A stretch of 64,000 nt of DNA from the NCBI GenBank assembly GCA_905182995.1, contig CAJJDP010000151.1:15185-79184 (forward strand), given 5' to 3'. Below are positions 1 through 13,145 of this stretch, one piece after another. The DNA comes from Paramecium octaurelia. Taxonomy: Eukaryota > Ciliophora > Oligohymenophorea > Peniculida > Parameciidae. The position numbers and the translations under genes were made by a program. Every line of letters begins with the position of its first letter. Position 1 is the stretch's first letter. The notes under the pieces are model-generated. The model did no database searches and had not been told where the DNA came from. It saw only the letters and a list, made by a program, of their open reading frames with translations.

Positions 1-715
1 GGCAATATTTCAATTTGGTCAATTAATAACAACAATTCATGGGTTTGCTCATAAACAATTAAAGGACACAATTATAGTATTACTTGTTTAATTGTGAATA
101 ATAATGAAGATCTGTTTATATCAGGCAGTTATGATAAGACTATTCAGTTTAGGGTAAAGCAAATTGAATGGATCTGTTCATAAACACTCAAAGATCATCA
201 AAATTTTGTTTGTTCATTAAGTTTCCTTGACTAATAAAATTAAGTTATTTCTTGTGGATATCAAAATTAATCTTAATAATTGAGTATTCAGAATAAAATA
301 AAAATTGGATTGTAATTTAAAAAATTAATGTTGATTTTTTTGGATTCGATTATGCTTTATCAACAAAGAAATATTCACATTTTAACCTAAACAGGGTAAT
401 TCAATGCATGTCTATGAGATGAATAGTTTAAGTAAATAATTCACAAAAACTAAAGATATAATTGTTAATCAAGGTAGAGATGCTAATGTATTCTTTCCAT
501 AATAATATATTAAATCAAAATAATTATTATTGAATAAGCATGGTGAATATGTCAATGTTATAAGAATGACACAAAATGGACAATTTAAACTTGAGTAATC
601 CATTTAATTTGAAACAAAAAGTATATTTGGGTCATTAAGTGATGATGGAGACTATTTGATAACTTGGGATGATATATCAAGAGAAATATAAATTAGGAAA
701 TACACAGAACAATGA
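1..715 (+). pseudogene. WD40-repeat protein, 3' fragment with frameshifts
   Basis: The window opens inside a paralogue of the intact WD40 gene at 17,821. Read with TAA/TAG as Gln it gives blade-like segments such as SWVCSQTIKGH, LFISGSYDKTIQF and WICSQTLKDH. It ends with SDDGDYLITWDD, then IQIRKYTEQ and a TGA at 713-715, colinear with the end of the 17,821 gene. It is not one open frame. The reading shifts at an A-run near 300-305 and a T-run near 336-342, so three frames are needed. Either the copy is decayed or homopolymer lengths are wrong. The 5' part lies outside the window. WD40 propellers are protein-binding scaffolds; the partner is unknown. Confidence 0.8.
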
Positions 716-768
716 TAATTTATAAATACAAATTATATTTTATTATTTATTAATATTTCTTCAAATTT
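653..768. repeat. Inverted repeat arm 1 (WD40 3' end plus flank)
   Basis: This segment is the reverse complement of 13,030-13,145 with about one mismatch. It covers the last codons of the WD40 fragment and about 50 bp of 3' flank. Similarity stops near 768. The true extent on the other side is unknown because the second arm runs into the N gap. Confidence 0.85.
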
Positions 769-2515
769 TCTGCAAGAGATTGATTTAAGTAATCAAAAAT
801 ATTGTTTCATTTTATCACAAGGCTAAGCAAATAATGCTTATGAAAATACTTTGAATTGGTTGATAATATTTTACTCTATTTAAATATAAAAGAGTTTAAA
901 GTAGTTAATTCAAATAATATTTAAATTGATTTCAAGTATTTCATTTTTGTGAAATAATTAATAATGAGGACAATCACGTAATTTTTTGAGTAAATTTAAT
1001 AAAATCAATAAAAATATTTGGTATTAATTATAATTTTCTTAGAATTATCACTGTGGAGGATTAAGAAAGAATCAAAAAATAAGTTAATATACCGAGAGTT
1101 CCATAATTGAATATGTCGGTCTAAAGGATAGATATATTGTTATTTAATTTCAACAAGAATCTTTATTTGTGTGATTACAAGTTCTATAAACTATCTCGCC
1201 AAATACAAATATGAACACCTGAATAATCATCTAAACTGCTATAGAACATGTTTCAGCTGTATTCTTATTTGCAATAGTGTAAGAATCAATTACGCCCTTT
1301 CTCCAGTCATACTTCTTCAAATAAGATTTTGAAAATTTTGAAACATTATTTTTACACCTAGATCAGGAGAAAATCTATTAGAATGTTGATTGAATTGAAT
1401 ATATTTTATAGTCCACAATTTCGGCTGGAAATGGTGAAACCAGTTAAAATTCCTTGTGTAATCAATTTATAAAACAATTATTGTGCAATTGCATTGATGT
1501 TTGCAATTAAAACTTTAGTTGAAAAAAATATAAACTGACTATCCCCACATTATTGATACTAGCATAGGTATCCAATTTTATTTAATTATAATTTAACATT
1601 AAAGATGAGCTAACCTAAATCTCTAAAATAATTAATTCTAAAGGAGTTGGTGAATATTGAATTTCCTGAAAGGAGGCAGATAATAATATTTTAAACTCAA
1701 ATAACAACCTTTGAAAATATATTATTTCCATAATTTTTCAAAAATACACTAAATTAGATTTAAATAGCACTGGTCCATTACTTTTATTTAGAAAACAAGA
1801 AATTAGTTTAAAAGTAGAACTAATCAAAAACCATTTAAAAATAACGCTCGACAAATGGGACTGGAGAGCTTTAAAAATAAATATATAATCCTGAAAAGTT
1901 TCGACACCAGCAAGTTCTGAAATCAAAATAGGATTACATCTTTCATAAGAATAATTAAATTATATTATTTGATATCACTAATTGAGTATTGATGATGGAT
2001 AAATGTATATATTTAGTATTTAAAAGGAAATTCTTCATTACCTATAAAGTATCAATAAATGGAGAAATTGATGATTTATCAGAATTACCTTATAGAAACA
2101 ACTTTAGATTTCAATCAATAACAATAGTCATCTAAAAAATTACTTATCTTTTGATTGGAATTCTGAAGTAAATGTTCTGAAATTGGGATATTCGATTAAT
2201 CTAAACCAGAAATTGAAAAGGGTAATTTAGAATAGTCTATCAATTTCAAGCCTACTTTTTATATGGAGAAGCAATTATAGTTGAAGAATTAATTCTTGTT
2301 TGGTAATAGACTACCCTACCCAATATAAATTAGAAATTTCCATTAGAAGTTATATTACAATATTAATTTAATATTAAGCACATTTTATAGATTTAATCCA
2401 AAATATACATATGTAATAAAGGGATATTCTTTTGATTAAACTATAATATAAGATTAACTATGTAGATTTTAATTATAAGTATTAATCTTTCAATTTTTTT
2501 CAACATTTAACAAAG
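769..2515. other. No convincing gene
   Basis: A+T-rich sequence. One stretch at about 1,700-1,977 stays open on the + strand when TAA/TAG are Gln (roughly 90 codons), but it has no recognisable motif and no clear start. I see no RNA gene or mobile element. Confidence 0.4.
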
Positions 2516-2943
2516 ACAATAAAAAGCATTAAATTTTTTTAATAAAGTATTATTAAGGTGTTTACTGTTTCATAATAATGTATTTGATTTATTTAACCTA
2601 TTTTCTTATATCATATAGTATGAAATTTGTAGCTAAACAATATCAGAAATATTCGAAAAGAGATTATTATGAAGTATCTTTGAATATTGAAATTCACCCA
2701 ATGAAGCCTCGCTCAATTTTTACAATACTTCTTATTTTTAATACAATTATGGAAATATTTCATTAATTAGTTCTGGTTAAGGAATAATAAGATTTTGTAT
2801 ACAAAGAAATAAGATAGAATGTTAAGCCCTAGTAAAAGTAGAAGCTTGATAATGTAATATAATAATAAAAAACGTTGTAGCATTTAAAATCACTCAATAA
2901 CGAATTAAATTAAGTTAAATTAATAAATAAATTTATTTGATAA
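2516..2943. repeat. 428-bp direct repeat, copy 1
   Basis: Identical to 13,652-14,079, the first sequence after the large N gap. The copies diverge immediately after the stop codon of the enclosed ORF. Identity over 428 bp means either a very recent duplication or a contig-end overlap placed wrongly by scaffolding. Confidence 0.9.
2578..2940 (+). CDS. Hypothetical 120-aa protein with two hydrophobic segments
   Basis: ATG at 2578 opens 121 codons ending at TGA 2938-2940 with TAA/TAG as Gln; under the standard code it would stop at 62 aa. Residues 1-14 (MYLIYLTYFLISYS) and about 46-61 (SIFTILLIFNTIMEIF) are hydrophobic. The C-terminal half is Gln/Lys-rich and could form a helix. I recognise no family. 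A TGA-free run of this length is only modestly unusual at this base composition, so it may be spurious. The same ORF is present in the second repeat copy. Confidence 0.35.
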
Positions 2944-3251
2944 AACTGAAAAAACAAAAAGTAACTATGTTTAGATTCTCTTTAATTTTACTCTTGCTTT
3001 CCTCTTCTAGGTTAGAATATTTTGATCTTTGGATTGATTTAGAAAGATCAAATTTGTATTGAAATTCCTTAAGTAGAGTGATCTTTTTTTAGATTTTCAT
3101 TTGTGGCCAAAATTAATTTCTAATGATTTTGGGTGGTTTCCATTTTTTTGCTGAGTAATTGGTAATTCAATGACAGAGTTATTAGAGAAAGGTTAATATT
3201 AATTTATTATCTTAATTTGACCAAATTTTCTTATTGAAGCATTATTAATGA

Positions 3252-4666
3252 GATTTGAATGTAGCAAAGAAAAGGAATTGGGAGGAAATATTATGAGGAT
3301 CTTTAGAGAAATGAAAATGAATTGACCTGTCATTGAGCAGCAAGAAAATTCAAGAAGAATCCCAAAACTTTAAGTCTTCTTGATTAACATTTGTCCCCAT
3401 CAAATATTCTAAATTTATCCTTTAGAATAATTCCTAAATATTATTTTATCAAGTGTATTTTTTGTTCCTTCAGCTAGTAATTTTAAGGCTTATTCCTTTT
3501 GATCTCTTAAAGTATTACATTATTAATAATAATAAATCAATCTAATTTCAGGAAAGGTGGAAATGGTTACCAAAAAGACATCTAATGCTCGACATCATAC
3601 GATGGGGGTAGGAAATGATTTTTATAATGTTTTTCGAAATTGATTCTGCTGATGGGCAGCATTTATCAAAATGGCGAAATTTAACAGTCTTAATACATCT
3701 AAGTAATCAGGAATAATTGCAATTTAGATAAATCGTCGGCTCTCGCCATTCACTCGCATATAACTTATTATTTATATTAATTTAATTTCATATTATTCAA
3801 CTTTTCCTATTTAGGGGAGAAATATCTTTGCAACAGAAGTTTTATGTGTTTATAATTTTCAATATTTGATAGATTTTTTTATGATTCTTAGCTGGCCTCC
3901 AATATTTGTTTAGGGTTTACGAAATTTATGATTTATCAACTTATAAGTTTATTTCCAAAGATTAACCAAGGACAAGGAGAATAAACAACCTAGAATTTTT
4001 TGCAAATATAACTTATCTTCTTGAAGTGGTTTTTATATTATTTGAAAAATTAAATTTCTTTAATTATTATTTTAGGGCTTTATTGTACATCAGTTAGAAA
4101 TCAACTGGGTGATATATTATTTAGTTATTAGAATATAACCTTCATTTAGTCACTTTATATGCCTTTAATATTGAAGATTAATTATTACAAAATAAAAACC
4201 AACAGTTGAATAGTGTTTAATCTATTTGATTTACTTGTGAGAAATTAAGTACTACAATATTACATTTTCAATAATCTTAATAATTTTTGTTGATAATGAT
4301 GTCTAATATTTTATTTATAAGAAGAGCTTCAAGTATTACAAGTTCATCAAGGGAGTTTTCTTGAACATAGGTAGGGAATTGGTTTTGCTTAAGAAAAATA
4401 GAACATTTATTTACTTTTCTTTCAATTAATCAATATAAGTTTGTTTAGATTAACTTGAAAGTAAATTATCAATTTTTTTTAAGAATGTAAAGGTAGAACA
4501 ATCAATCTATATTTGATCTTCTAATTTAAATTGAATACCTTCTATATTGGATCGGCTTAGTTGCATCTTAATGAAGTTTTTGCTTGGATGCATTCTTAGA
4601 GTATGACAAATTTTGGGTTATTGAAAGCAACACTTTTGTTTCATACTCTCGTTTTCAATCTTGCGA
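3252..4666. repeat. 1,415-bp segment duplicated across a single N (copy 1)
   Basis: Repeated without visible change at 4,668-6,082, separated only by the N at 4667. The preceding stretch 2,944-3,251 and this segment hold no gene I can support; TGA is frequent in all frames. This is very probably one genomic copy represented twice because two overlapping contig ends were not merged. Confidence 0.9.
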
Positions 4667-4667
4667 N

Positions 4668-6082
4668 GATTTGAATGTAGCAAAGAAAAGGAATTGGGAG
4701 GAAATATTATGAGGATCTTTAGAGAAATGAAAATGAATTGACCTGTCATTGAGCAGCAAGAAAATTCAAGAAGAATCCCAAAACTTTAAGTCTTCTTGAT
4801 TAACATTTGTCCCCATCAAATATTCTAAATTTATCCTTTAGAATAATTCCTAAATATTATTTTATCAAGTGTATTTTTTGTTCCTTCAGCTAGTAATTTT
4901 AAGGCTTATTCCTTTTGATCTCTTAAAGTATTACATTATTAATAATAATAAATCAATCTAATTTCAGGAAAGGTGGAAATGGTTACCAAAAAGACATCTA
5001 ATGCTCGACATCATACGATGGGGGTAGGAAATGATTTTTATAATGTTTTTCGAAATTGATTCTGCTGATGGGCAGCATTTATCAAAATGGCGAAATTTAA
5101 CAGTCTTAATACATCTAAGTAATCAGGAATAATTGCAATTTAGATAAATCGTCGGCTCTCGCCATTCACTCGCATATAACTTATTATTTATATTAATTTA
5201 ATTTCATATTATTCAACTTTTCCTATTTAGGGGAGAAATATCTTTGCAACAGAAGTTTTATGTGTTTATAATTTTCAATATTTGATAGATTTTTTTATGA
5301 TTCTTAGCTGGCCTCCAATATTTGTTTAGGGTTTACGAAATTTATGATTTATCAACTTATAAGTTTATTTCCAAAGATTAACCAAGGACAAGGAGAATAA
5401 ACAACCTAGAATTTTTTGCAAATATAACTTATCTTCTTGAAGTGGTTTTTATATTATTTGAAAAATTAAATTTCTTTAATTATTATTTTAGGGCTTTATT
5501 GTACATCAGTTAGAAATCAACTGGGTGATATATTATTTAGTTATTAGAATATAACCTTCATTTAGTCACTTTATATGCCTTTAATATTGAAGATTAATTA
5601 TTACAAAATAAAAACCAACAGTTGAATAGTGTTTAATCTATTTGATTTACTTGTGAGAAATTAAGTACTACAATATTACATTTTCAATAATCTTAATAAT
5701 TTTTGTTGATAATGATGTCTAATATTTTATTTATAAGAAGAGCTTCAAGTATTACAAGTTCATCAAGGGAGTTTTCTTGAACATAGGTAGGGAATTGGTT
5801 TTGCTTAAGAAAAATAGAACATTTATTTACTTTTCTTTCAATTAATCAATATAAGTTTGTTTAGATTAACTTGAAAGTAAATTATCAATTTTTTTTAAGA
5901 ATGTAAAGGTAGAACAATCAATCTATATTTGATCTTCTAATTTAAATTGAATACCTTCTATATTGGATCGGCTTAGTTGCATCTTAATGAAGTTTTTGCT
6001 TGGATGCATTCTTAGAGTATGACAAATTTTGGGTTATTGAAAGCAACACTTTTGTTTCATACTCTCGTTTTCAATCTTGCGA
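4668..6082. repeat. 1,415-bp segment duplicated across a single N (copy 2)
   Basis: Second copy of 3,252-4,666; it begins right after the N and ends at the TTGCGA that also precedes the N. No gene is recognised. Treat as an assembly duplication rather than a biological tandem repeat. Confidence 0.9.
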
Positions 6083-6239
6083 GATAAGTTTGAATTCTAT
6101 AAGTTAATCGTCCTTAGACTTCACCTTATTCTACATACTATAATAAAGCTTTGGTATTCGCTATAAAAATCATGATAGATTGATAAGAGCTGCTATCCTA
6201 CTACATTTATTAAATGAGAATATTCCTATGTGAAATTGC

Positions 6240-6740
6240 TTAATTTAGGTTCAATTTCCATTTCAGTGAATTTGATATGATGTTTAGAGCTAACACCTCT
6301 AATCAAAGTTTAATTGAAATTCATTGATGTAATCTTAGAACTTAAAATCATTTCATTAGCATCAATCAGTTTCACATTATCAGTAGTATCTGCATTTGAA
6401 ATTGGAATTTCAATTCGTCTAATATTATTTTGATATTTTATAAGCATCCCTAACTGATTACAATATTACTTTTAAATTAGTTGTTCATATTCTAAGCTTC
6501 TAACCTTTCAAATAATTCATCACAAGCTTGATTCTTCATATATTTTTCACTCTCCATAACCCAATATTATGAAACGTTGGCTATTTATTACAATTGTAAA
6601 TAAATGAAATGCAGTACTCATATCAAAGGATACTTTCTTATCACAGATTATATGAGATAACCGCTGGATGGTCTTTGTCTCTTTGATTGTTCCATTTATA
6701 TCTGAGTTCATAACATTTATTTACTTTTTTGCTCTTCGAG
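6240..6740 (-). pseudogene. Decayed coding tract, unidentified
   Basis: The minus strand gives protein-like segments in three different frames, including a KYMKNQACDELFERLEAQN stretch and then RRIEIPISNADTTDNVKLI followed by IRGVSSKHHIKFTEMEIEP. Codon use resembles the intact Paramecium genes here, but at least two frame changes and several TGAs interrupt it and no short intron repairs them. I do not recognise the family. Confidence 0.35.
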
Positions 6741-7859
6741 ATATTCTACACAGCCTCATCTGTTATAATTAGAGGATATTTTCTTGCACGCCAAAGCAGG
6801 GGTAAGAAAATATTTAGAATTTCTTGGGACTGGCTTTGATCTATTAAGAATTTTAAGGTGAAATCAAAATATTATCAACTTTCTTGCTCATTTATCTTGT
6901 TGCATTTCTTAGGAATACCCTATTTATATTGTTTATATCTAGAAATTAGGATATATTACCTATAAATTTAATTTATTGGTTTTTTAAAGTGGACCACTTT
7001 AATTTTCAAATAGTCGGATCTATTGATAAATCAAGAAACACACCAATAATTTAATTCAGGTTTCCAAAGTGTAGTAGTAGCGATAATGAGATAACTAATT
7101 ATTGTTTGGGATATTTTTGAGTTTGCTGCAATACATAATATCTTTCAAAGCTAATTAAAATTGTTTCAAAAGTCTTTAAGAAATTGGTTAATTCAAGCAC
7201 TAGAAAACTAAACTTGTTTTACACTGTTAAATTTAGTTAAATATATATCGATGATTATTTATCAAAAATAATTTGTTTAAAAAAAAAGTGATTGACCAAC
7301 AGCCTTATTGATTTGGTGAACTAGATTGTACTTTGAGCAATGTCACAGCATTATTAACCTTAGCAGTGTAAATAATGTAATTACCATTACATTAATACTA
7401 TCTTCAATTTTAGGAATGCTCCAAATTTAAGTAGAGGAGTATTTAATAGGAAAATGAAAGGGATTCATAATACTTTGAGATTGAAGGTTGAATAACATGA
7501 TAATCTAAGATCCTGTATTTCCAAATTATAATTAACTATTAGTGACAAGTATAAATAAAAAGATTAGAGGACAAAATTTCATTATTGAGTTATGAAATAA
7601 TAAGAATACAGTAAGGTTAAGGAATAGACAAGAGCTCTATTCATTACAAATATCATTTCCAGATTGATAATTATATATCGATAGACTAAATGCTTAAATT
7701 AAAGTAAAAAATGAAAAATATAGATCTAGTTAGATCTCAAATAACGAATCCTGAGAATAGAAGTAAACTAGTATATTCAAATGAAATTGATAGACTGAGC
7801 AATATAATTAGAGTAATGCAATAAATAATCAAATTTCAAAATATTATGGATATTAAAAT
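6741..7859. other. No convincing gene
   Basis: A+T-rich, TGA frequent in all frames. No family, RNA or element recognised. Confidence 0.35.
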
Positions 7860-8740
7860 GAATCCAGTGATGAATGTTGAGAAATCTGTTAGTTAGAATG
7901 CTAATAATGTATGTATTCTAAATGCTACCTATGTGAAAATAGATGGCAACTGAGAGATGATAATTGTTCTTAATTAGCTGGAGATGAATAAGTAGATAAT
8001 ATTCTATAGAATAATGTGATGATATAAATAATGAACCAAATGATGTGTGCTTTGTTTAATATCGACCTAAACTCCCTCTCTCTTGTTTGATTTGTGTAGA
8101 TATATCTACTTGAGTGATTTACAAAGTCAATTTTTAAATAGAAAATAAAGTTTGTAATGGTAATGAAATCATCATTTTAGGAGAGGAAGATTTTGATGAT
8201 GTGTTGTTTTGAATGATAAGTTATACAATTCTTGACAATTTAGGATTATGTTTATTTTGACAAACTATATGGGTAATTAGTGTAACATAGTAGATAAATG
8301 GGATTGTGTAATATTATTGTTTTTCAAAGCAGATTTGTTATCCTATCCTACCCTAACTATCTCTATAATTTATAAATTATACAAATTCATATCAATAAGT
8401 ATAATTATCATTAACAAATTTTAGAAAATGGAATGGCCAATATTTAATTAATTCCTAGAATTAAACTTACAATTTAATAATTTGATTCTTTTAAAGAGGT
8501 AATTAAGGTAAAAGAATTAGGATTAACACAACAACTAATTTATTTGCCATTCATTTTTATAACTTCAACGATTGAGTCTATTCTATTAATTGTTACTGTG
8601 GATGCAACTTTAGTAGTTGAAAATAAATTTATAGTTGAGAGCATAGCAAATGTTTAAAGCTTCAAGTTTGTTCTGTTTTAAATGGCGATTATTTAGCTAC
8701 AGCCCATAAAGTATATATAATATTCCTAGCGATAAGCAGC
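7860..8740 (+). pseudogene. Cys-rich surface-protein relative (DUF4215 / furin-like repeats), decayed
   Basis: Segments match the cysteine-spaced repeats of a large family of Paramecium membrane proteins: CMYSKCYLCENRWQLRDDNC, then CDDINNEPNDVCF followed by LSCLICVD, and VCNGNEIIILGEEDFDD, which aligns to the CGDG...E.CDDGN pattern of DUF4215. These lie in different frames with TGAs between them, so the gene is not expressible as shown. Downstream (about 8,496-8,780) an open stretch includes LIYLPFIFITSTIESILLI, perhaps a membrane segment of the same or another decayed gene. The family link rests on Cys spacing recalled by eye. Confidence 0.5.
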
Positions 8741-9238
8741 ATTTTATTAATAACTTTTGATGAATTATGTTATTGGATATTTTATAATCAATTGAATTTA
8801 TGATATAAAATAATTATTATATTCTAAATTTTTTATAATTTCGATTATAAATATAAAATGTTATGAGAACCTTGAAATTTACTTCCAATTTTCAGAATAG
8901 TATAGAAAAATATTATAATAAGCTTATTAAATAGGTGAGCATAAAGAACAAATAACTAAAATAAAAATTTAAAAAGTGCTTTTATATTCAATACCTTAAT
9001 ACCTTCAGTAATTTTAAATCATCAAATGAATATCATTTAACTTAAAAATAATAATATCATTAATATGCCATCCTTACATAGGGTATCAAATTATATAGAA
9101 CTTAAAACCAATTGATTGCTATTTTATATTGACTAGCAAGGGAATTATACCAACTATGTATCTATATTAAAGCTAATTAAAGTTTTAGTCTATTAATGTG
9201 TCGAAACGTAATTAGATTTTTTGGGAGAATATATTTAT

Positions 9239-9529
9239 ATGTTAGAGCTTAAGGCATTTCTTGTTTTCATACGTTCCTATGACATTAAAAATAATAAAGT
9301 AACAATAACAAAGAAAATATTATTTTTTATACACAATTGTGAGGAGGTTGATAATTTGGAATTTTTAGCCAGCTCTCACCCAACTATTTATTGTTTAAAT
9401 CGGAAATGTGTAGTTGTGCGAGAATTCAGCTCATTGATTCCTGTCTTGCCTTACATATGTAAGAACAATATCACACTTTTGAAGGATCGAAGAATCTTTC
9501 TTTTTAGGCGCTTCTGGAATGTGATGTGA
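9239..9529 (+). CDS. Hypothetical 96-aa ORF, doubtful
   Basis: The first ATG in this frame is at 9239 and the TGA ends at 9529. The frame is open from about 9,115, roughly 138 codons, with few TAA/TAG codons, unlike neighbouring real genes. Hydrophobic and Cys-containing, no recognised domain. It may be a chance ORF. Confidence 0.2.
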   Translation: MLELKAFLVFIRSYDIKNNKVTITKKILFFIHNCEEVDNLEFLASSHPTIYCLNRKCVVVREFSSLIPVLPYICKNNITLLKDRRIFLFRRFWNVM

Positions 9530-10064
9530 TTTTTTAGAAGTGAGGCTAATAAGTTAACTGAGAACCGCCACCTGCTCATTGCTAGACTAAGAAATGAATA
9601 ATCAAGATAGGCTGGGATAACTTCAAAACGAAAATACTAGTGGGATGATGCTAGTCCCAGTTCTTACTGACCTCTATTTAAGTATCATTAGATTGAAAAT
9701 GGAGTGTTCAAAATTCCATTACTTTCTATAAAGATTAAATTATAAAATTGTCTGATAAATCAATTTTTTTTGCTTCTGGAGTAAAGTTAGGCTCTTAAAT
9801 GTTTAATCTTGTTTATTAAAAATCTTAGATGTAATAAAATTAGAGATGCAATAAGATTAAATTTCTTGCAAAATTTTAGTCATCTTTAAACAAAGACAAA
9901 AATTTGATTATCCCCTTAGACACATCTCAGTAGTTTTTACAAAAACTTTATTTCAATTATAAATCATAACTATTAAATTTAGTAAACCAACAATATTCTC
10001 TAAAACTTAGAATTAGAATTGTCTAAAATCCTACTAAACTTCTTTTTTAGATTAATAGGAGTGC
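9530..10064. other. No convincing gene
   Basis: No open frame, RNA gene or repeat that I can support. Confidence 0.35.
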
Positions 10065-10915
10065 ATTAGGTTATTAGAATTGAATTTGCAAACAAATTCT
10101 TTCTAAGTTTAAACATTTAAATACTTTTTTTATGGTATTGCACATTTAAAGAAATCAATATCTTAAGATTATAATTCTAATTTCTTTTGATCTCAATATA
10201 AATTTAAGATCACCTCACTAGAAGACAAGATTTTTAAATATTAATAACTGTTTCTTACAATAATTGAGAAGAGACAATGAATGACTTTATTTTCAAAATG
10301 TTATTCACTGAAGGCTCACAACTTAGAGAAGGGGAATTGTTGGGCAAAACTTTTACAAGAGAATCTTGAACTGCTGGGTTGATAAGTAGGGAAAGGATAT
10401 CGACGAAAATGAATATCCTAAGTTTTATGAAGTAGAAACAGATATGATGCAAATATAATTATCAGTTTTCAGACTTATAATCAAAAGTTATCAAAATTTA
10501 GGAGAAGAGATAATAGTTCTTGACTCTTTAGACAAGTTACATTAACTCTATTTGTACATAAATAACAACAGCTCTTTCACATCCACTATGAAAATCTGAA
10601 AGACATAAAGGTTATCCATTATAATCTAATTAGACGAAGTAGTAAAAGAAAGATCTATCAAATTGCAGATAAGGGGAATTTTAAACAAAGTCCTCTATAG
10701 AATTCGAAACAAATGTGAGATTAGATGAGGATATTTATGGGATAGTGAAGGTTGAAGGGGAAAGCTGTTAAATGACATTTCTGGATAAAAGTTAACAATT
10801 TTCATTTTCGATTTTTAGTCTGTAAGGTGAGGAGCAAATGCAAAAGAAACTGTGATTGAAGTGTAAATCTGTATGGTCACCAAGAAGAGCCAGACTCTAG
10901 GTATAGATCAGGAAA
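10065..10915. repeat. Diverged dispersed repeat, copy R1
   Basis: Aligns in the same orientation to 59,622-60,450 with many substitutions and small indels. Shared blocks include a conserved ATTTAAAGAAATCAATATCT, GACTCTTTAGAC, a GACATAAAGG block, and TGATTGAAGTGTAAA followed by CTGTATGGTCACCAAGA near the right end. Both copies have broken coding-like frames (for example LEKGNCWAKLLQENLELLG here). It may be an old duplicated gene or a decayed mobile element. No terminal repeats or target duplications are evident. Confidence 0.6.
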
Positions 10916-13029
10916 TTAAGTGATCAAAATTGAGCTTTTTCAGAAGAAAAGAGGTGAAAAAAGGGATGGTTGGATTTTGGACTTCTTTCTGTTGGTTCTT
11001 TCCAATCACAGGAAAAATCTATCCTTTAGAATTATGAATGAGGGAATCAATTAAACTATTGCGAATGGTTAAAGGAATTTATTAAAAGTTATTATGCTAT
11101 AACTGAGTAAATACTTAAATGTAAGGGAAGAGAGCTTGTTAAAAGATTTAGGAGAAATTTTGTGGAGTCTTATGATTTGTATTCATGGACGAAGATTTGG
11201 AGACACATCTTGTTAGAGAAAATCAGTTAAACTAAAATTTGATGTTTTTCAAATGTAATCTAAGATACATTTAAAGAATAAAGTACGATTATTACTTAAA
11301 TTACACATAAACTTAAACATCTTTATTCAGTTCGTTATGAAATGAAATTAATTTACATACATTGCAGAGTCACATTTTATTTACTATTGCTGAATAAAAT
11401 TAAATCATAACAAACCCAACTTAGAAAGAATATTTGGATTTATCATACTTAAATTAGAACTTGATATCATTCTAAATTCTAAAGTGTTTTTGATACTCTT
11501 CCATCTATTGGTCGACAAAATATTGAAAAAAAATATATTTTGAATAACTTAAGAAAAGTCAAATAAAATTTATCGTTTATATTTTCAAAGAGAATAAGTT
11601 TATAAGCAATAAGAATATGGTGATGAATAAAGAAAAATGATTAATAAAGTAAAATAATGTAAAGATGCATAATTATGATGTAAATGTTAATAAGTGGTTT
11701 TGGATTAAGGCTACAGGAGAGTTATTGGATTAGCTGATTGAGGGGATTGAATAGTTAGAAAGTTGATAGAAAATTTATTTTTAGTTCACTATAAATGAAA
11801 ATTAAATCCTGAAGTAAATACTTTGATTTTATTGTAATCTCATTGAAAAATTTTCAGCAAATAAGTTGTTTAGTATTGTGAATCACCTAATGTAAGGGGT
11901 GAAAACATTTATATTTTCTGATTGATTAAATTAAGAAACCATTTTAGGAGCTCTAAGTCTTAGAAATATGGTCTTATAAAGAGGCAAATTCGAAATATTA
12001 GCCAAATACTTGATGATTAGTCCTAAATTTCTGTCTTTTATAACATTCAATGATCATTTTATTCTCTTGTATATTTATTTGAACAGTGATTTTCACCACA
12101 ATTTAAATTGAAAAAGATTCAATTAATAAAATTCTTCTACTTTAAAATAAGGAGGCTAGTGCTAAATATTTATATATAATTTTTACCATTTCAAAATAAA
12201 TTATTATGAAGATCTTTTATTATTTAGATGGAGCCTCTTTATTTGAAGGCAGTATTATTTCTCTACAGTTGAAAGAAATTTTAAATCTACTTTAAAATTA
12301 TAAGCTTACATCCTCCTCCTGGTTATTAATACTAAAACTATTTTTTATTCCACCTTGTAAATAAATGGAATTGATTATTAATTAAAGATCATTACAAGAG
12401 ATATAATATTTAATGAATTATCAATTAATGTATAAATACATTCATTATTTATCTCTCTTAACCATAATATATATAAAATTTGGCTTATTTCAGAGAATAT
12501 TGGAGTAAATTATTATCAAAAAGTGGAATATTATTCAGAATAACATAATTGTATTGATGTCAACTTTATCAGAGCACTTGTTAATCATCTCATACCAAAA
12601 AGTCGTATAATAATATTTTTCTTAAATAACACAAAATTATTGAAGGAAAGAAGAATTAATAAAGAGGGCTAATGAATATTAAATCTAATTGAATTAGAAC
12701 TTGAGTTGAATATTATTGTATTCTTTTCGAGAGCATAAAAAGTGGTAAGAATAGAGGGCTCTGGTAATTATTTTATATTGAAAATCGAATAATATATGTA
12801 TTTTTAAGGGCAATAGTTTTTTTGAATTTTTTTAATATAAATTTTGTTGTTATTTTGATTTAACTTGTAAATGTAGCATAATTTGATGACTAACTTAGAA
12901 GCATTTTTAATAATGATTATTATTTGTTTTGTATTGATTAATTTCTGATACAAAATCGTTTCATTTGGAAAGATGATTTAGGATATTTTTTGTATAAAAT
13001 GAAACAAAAATTTATGGAATGTTTGATTA
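10916..13029. other. No convincing gene
   Basis: About 2.1 kb of A+T-rich sequence. I find no extended TGA-free frame with recognisable protein character, no RNA gene and no repeat array. Confidence 0.4.
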
Positions 13030-13145
13030 AATTTGAAGAAATATTAATAAATAATAAAATATAATTTATATTTATAAATTATCATTGTTCTGTGTATTTT
13101 CTAATTTATATTTCTCTTGATATATCATCCCAAGTTATCAAATAG
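13030..13145 (-). pseudogene. Inverted repeat arm 2: WD40 3' end entering the gap
   Basis: Reverse complement of 653-768. On the minus strand it encodes the family's terminal residues (LITWDDISREIQIRKYTEQ, then TGA) and 3' flank. A further WD40 copy therefore points leftward out of the N gap; whether that copy is intact cannot be seen. Confidence 0.8.

Noticed and set aside
3252-6082. Tandem segmental duplication or transposon pair
   Set aside because: Perfect identity, exact abutment at one N and recurrence of the same pattern at two other single Ns point to unmerged contigs.
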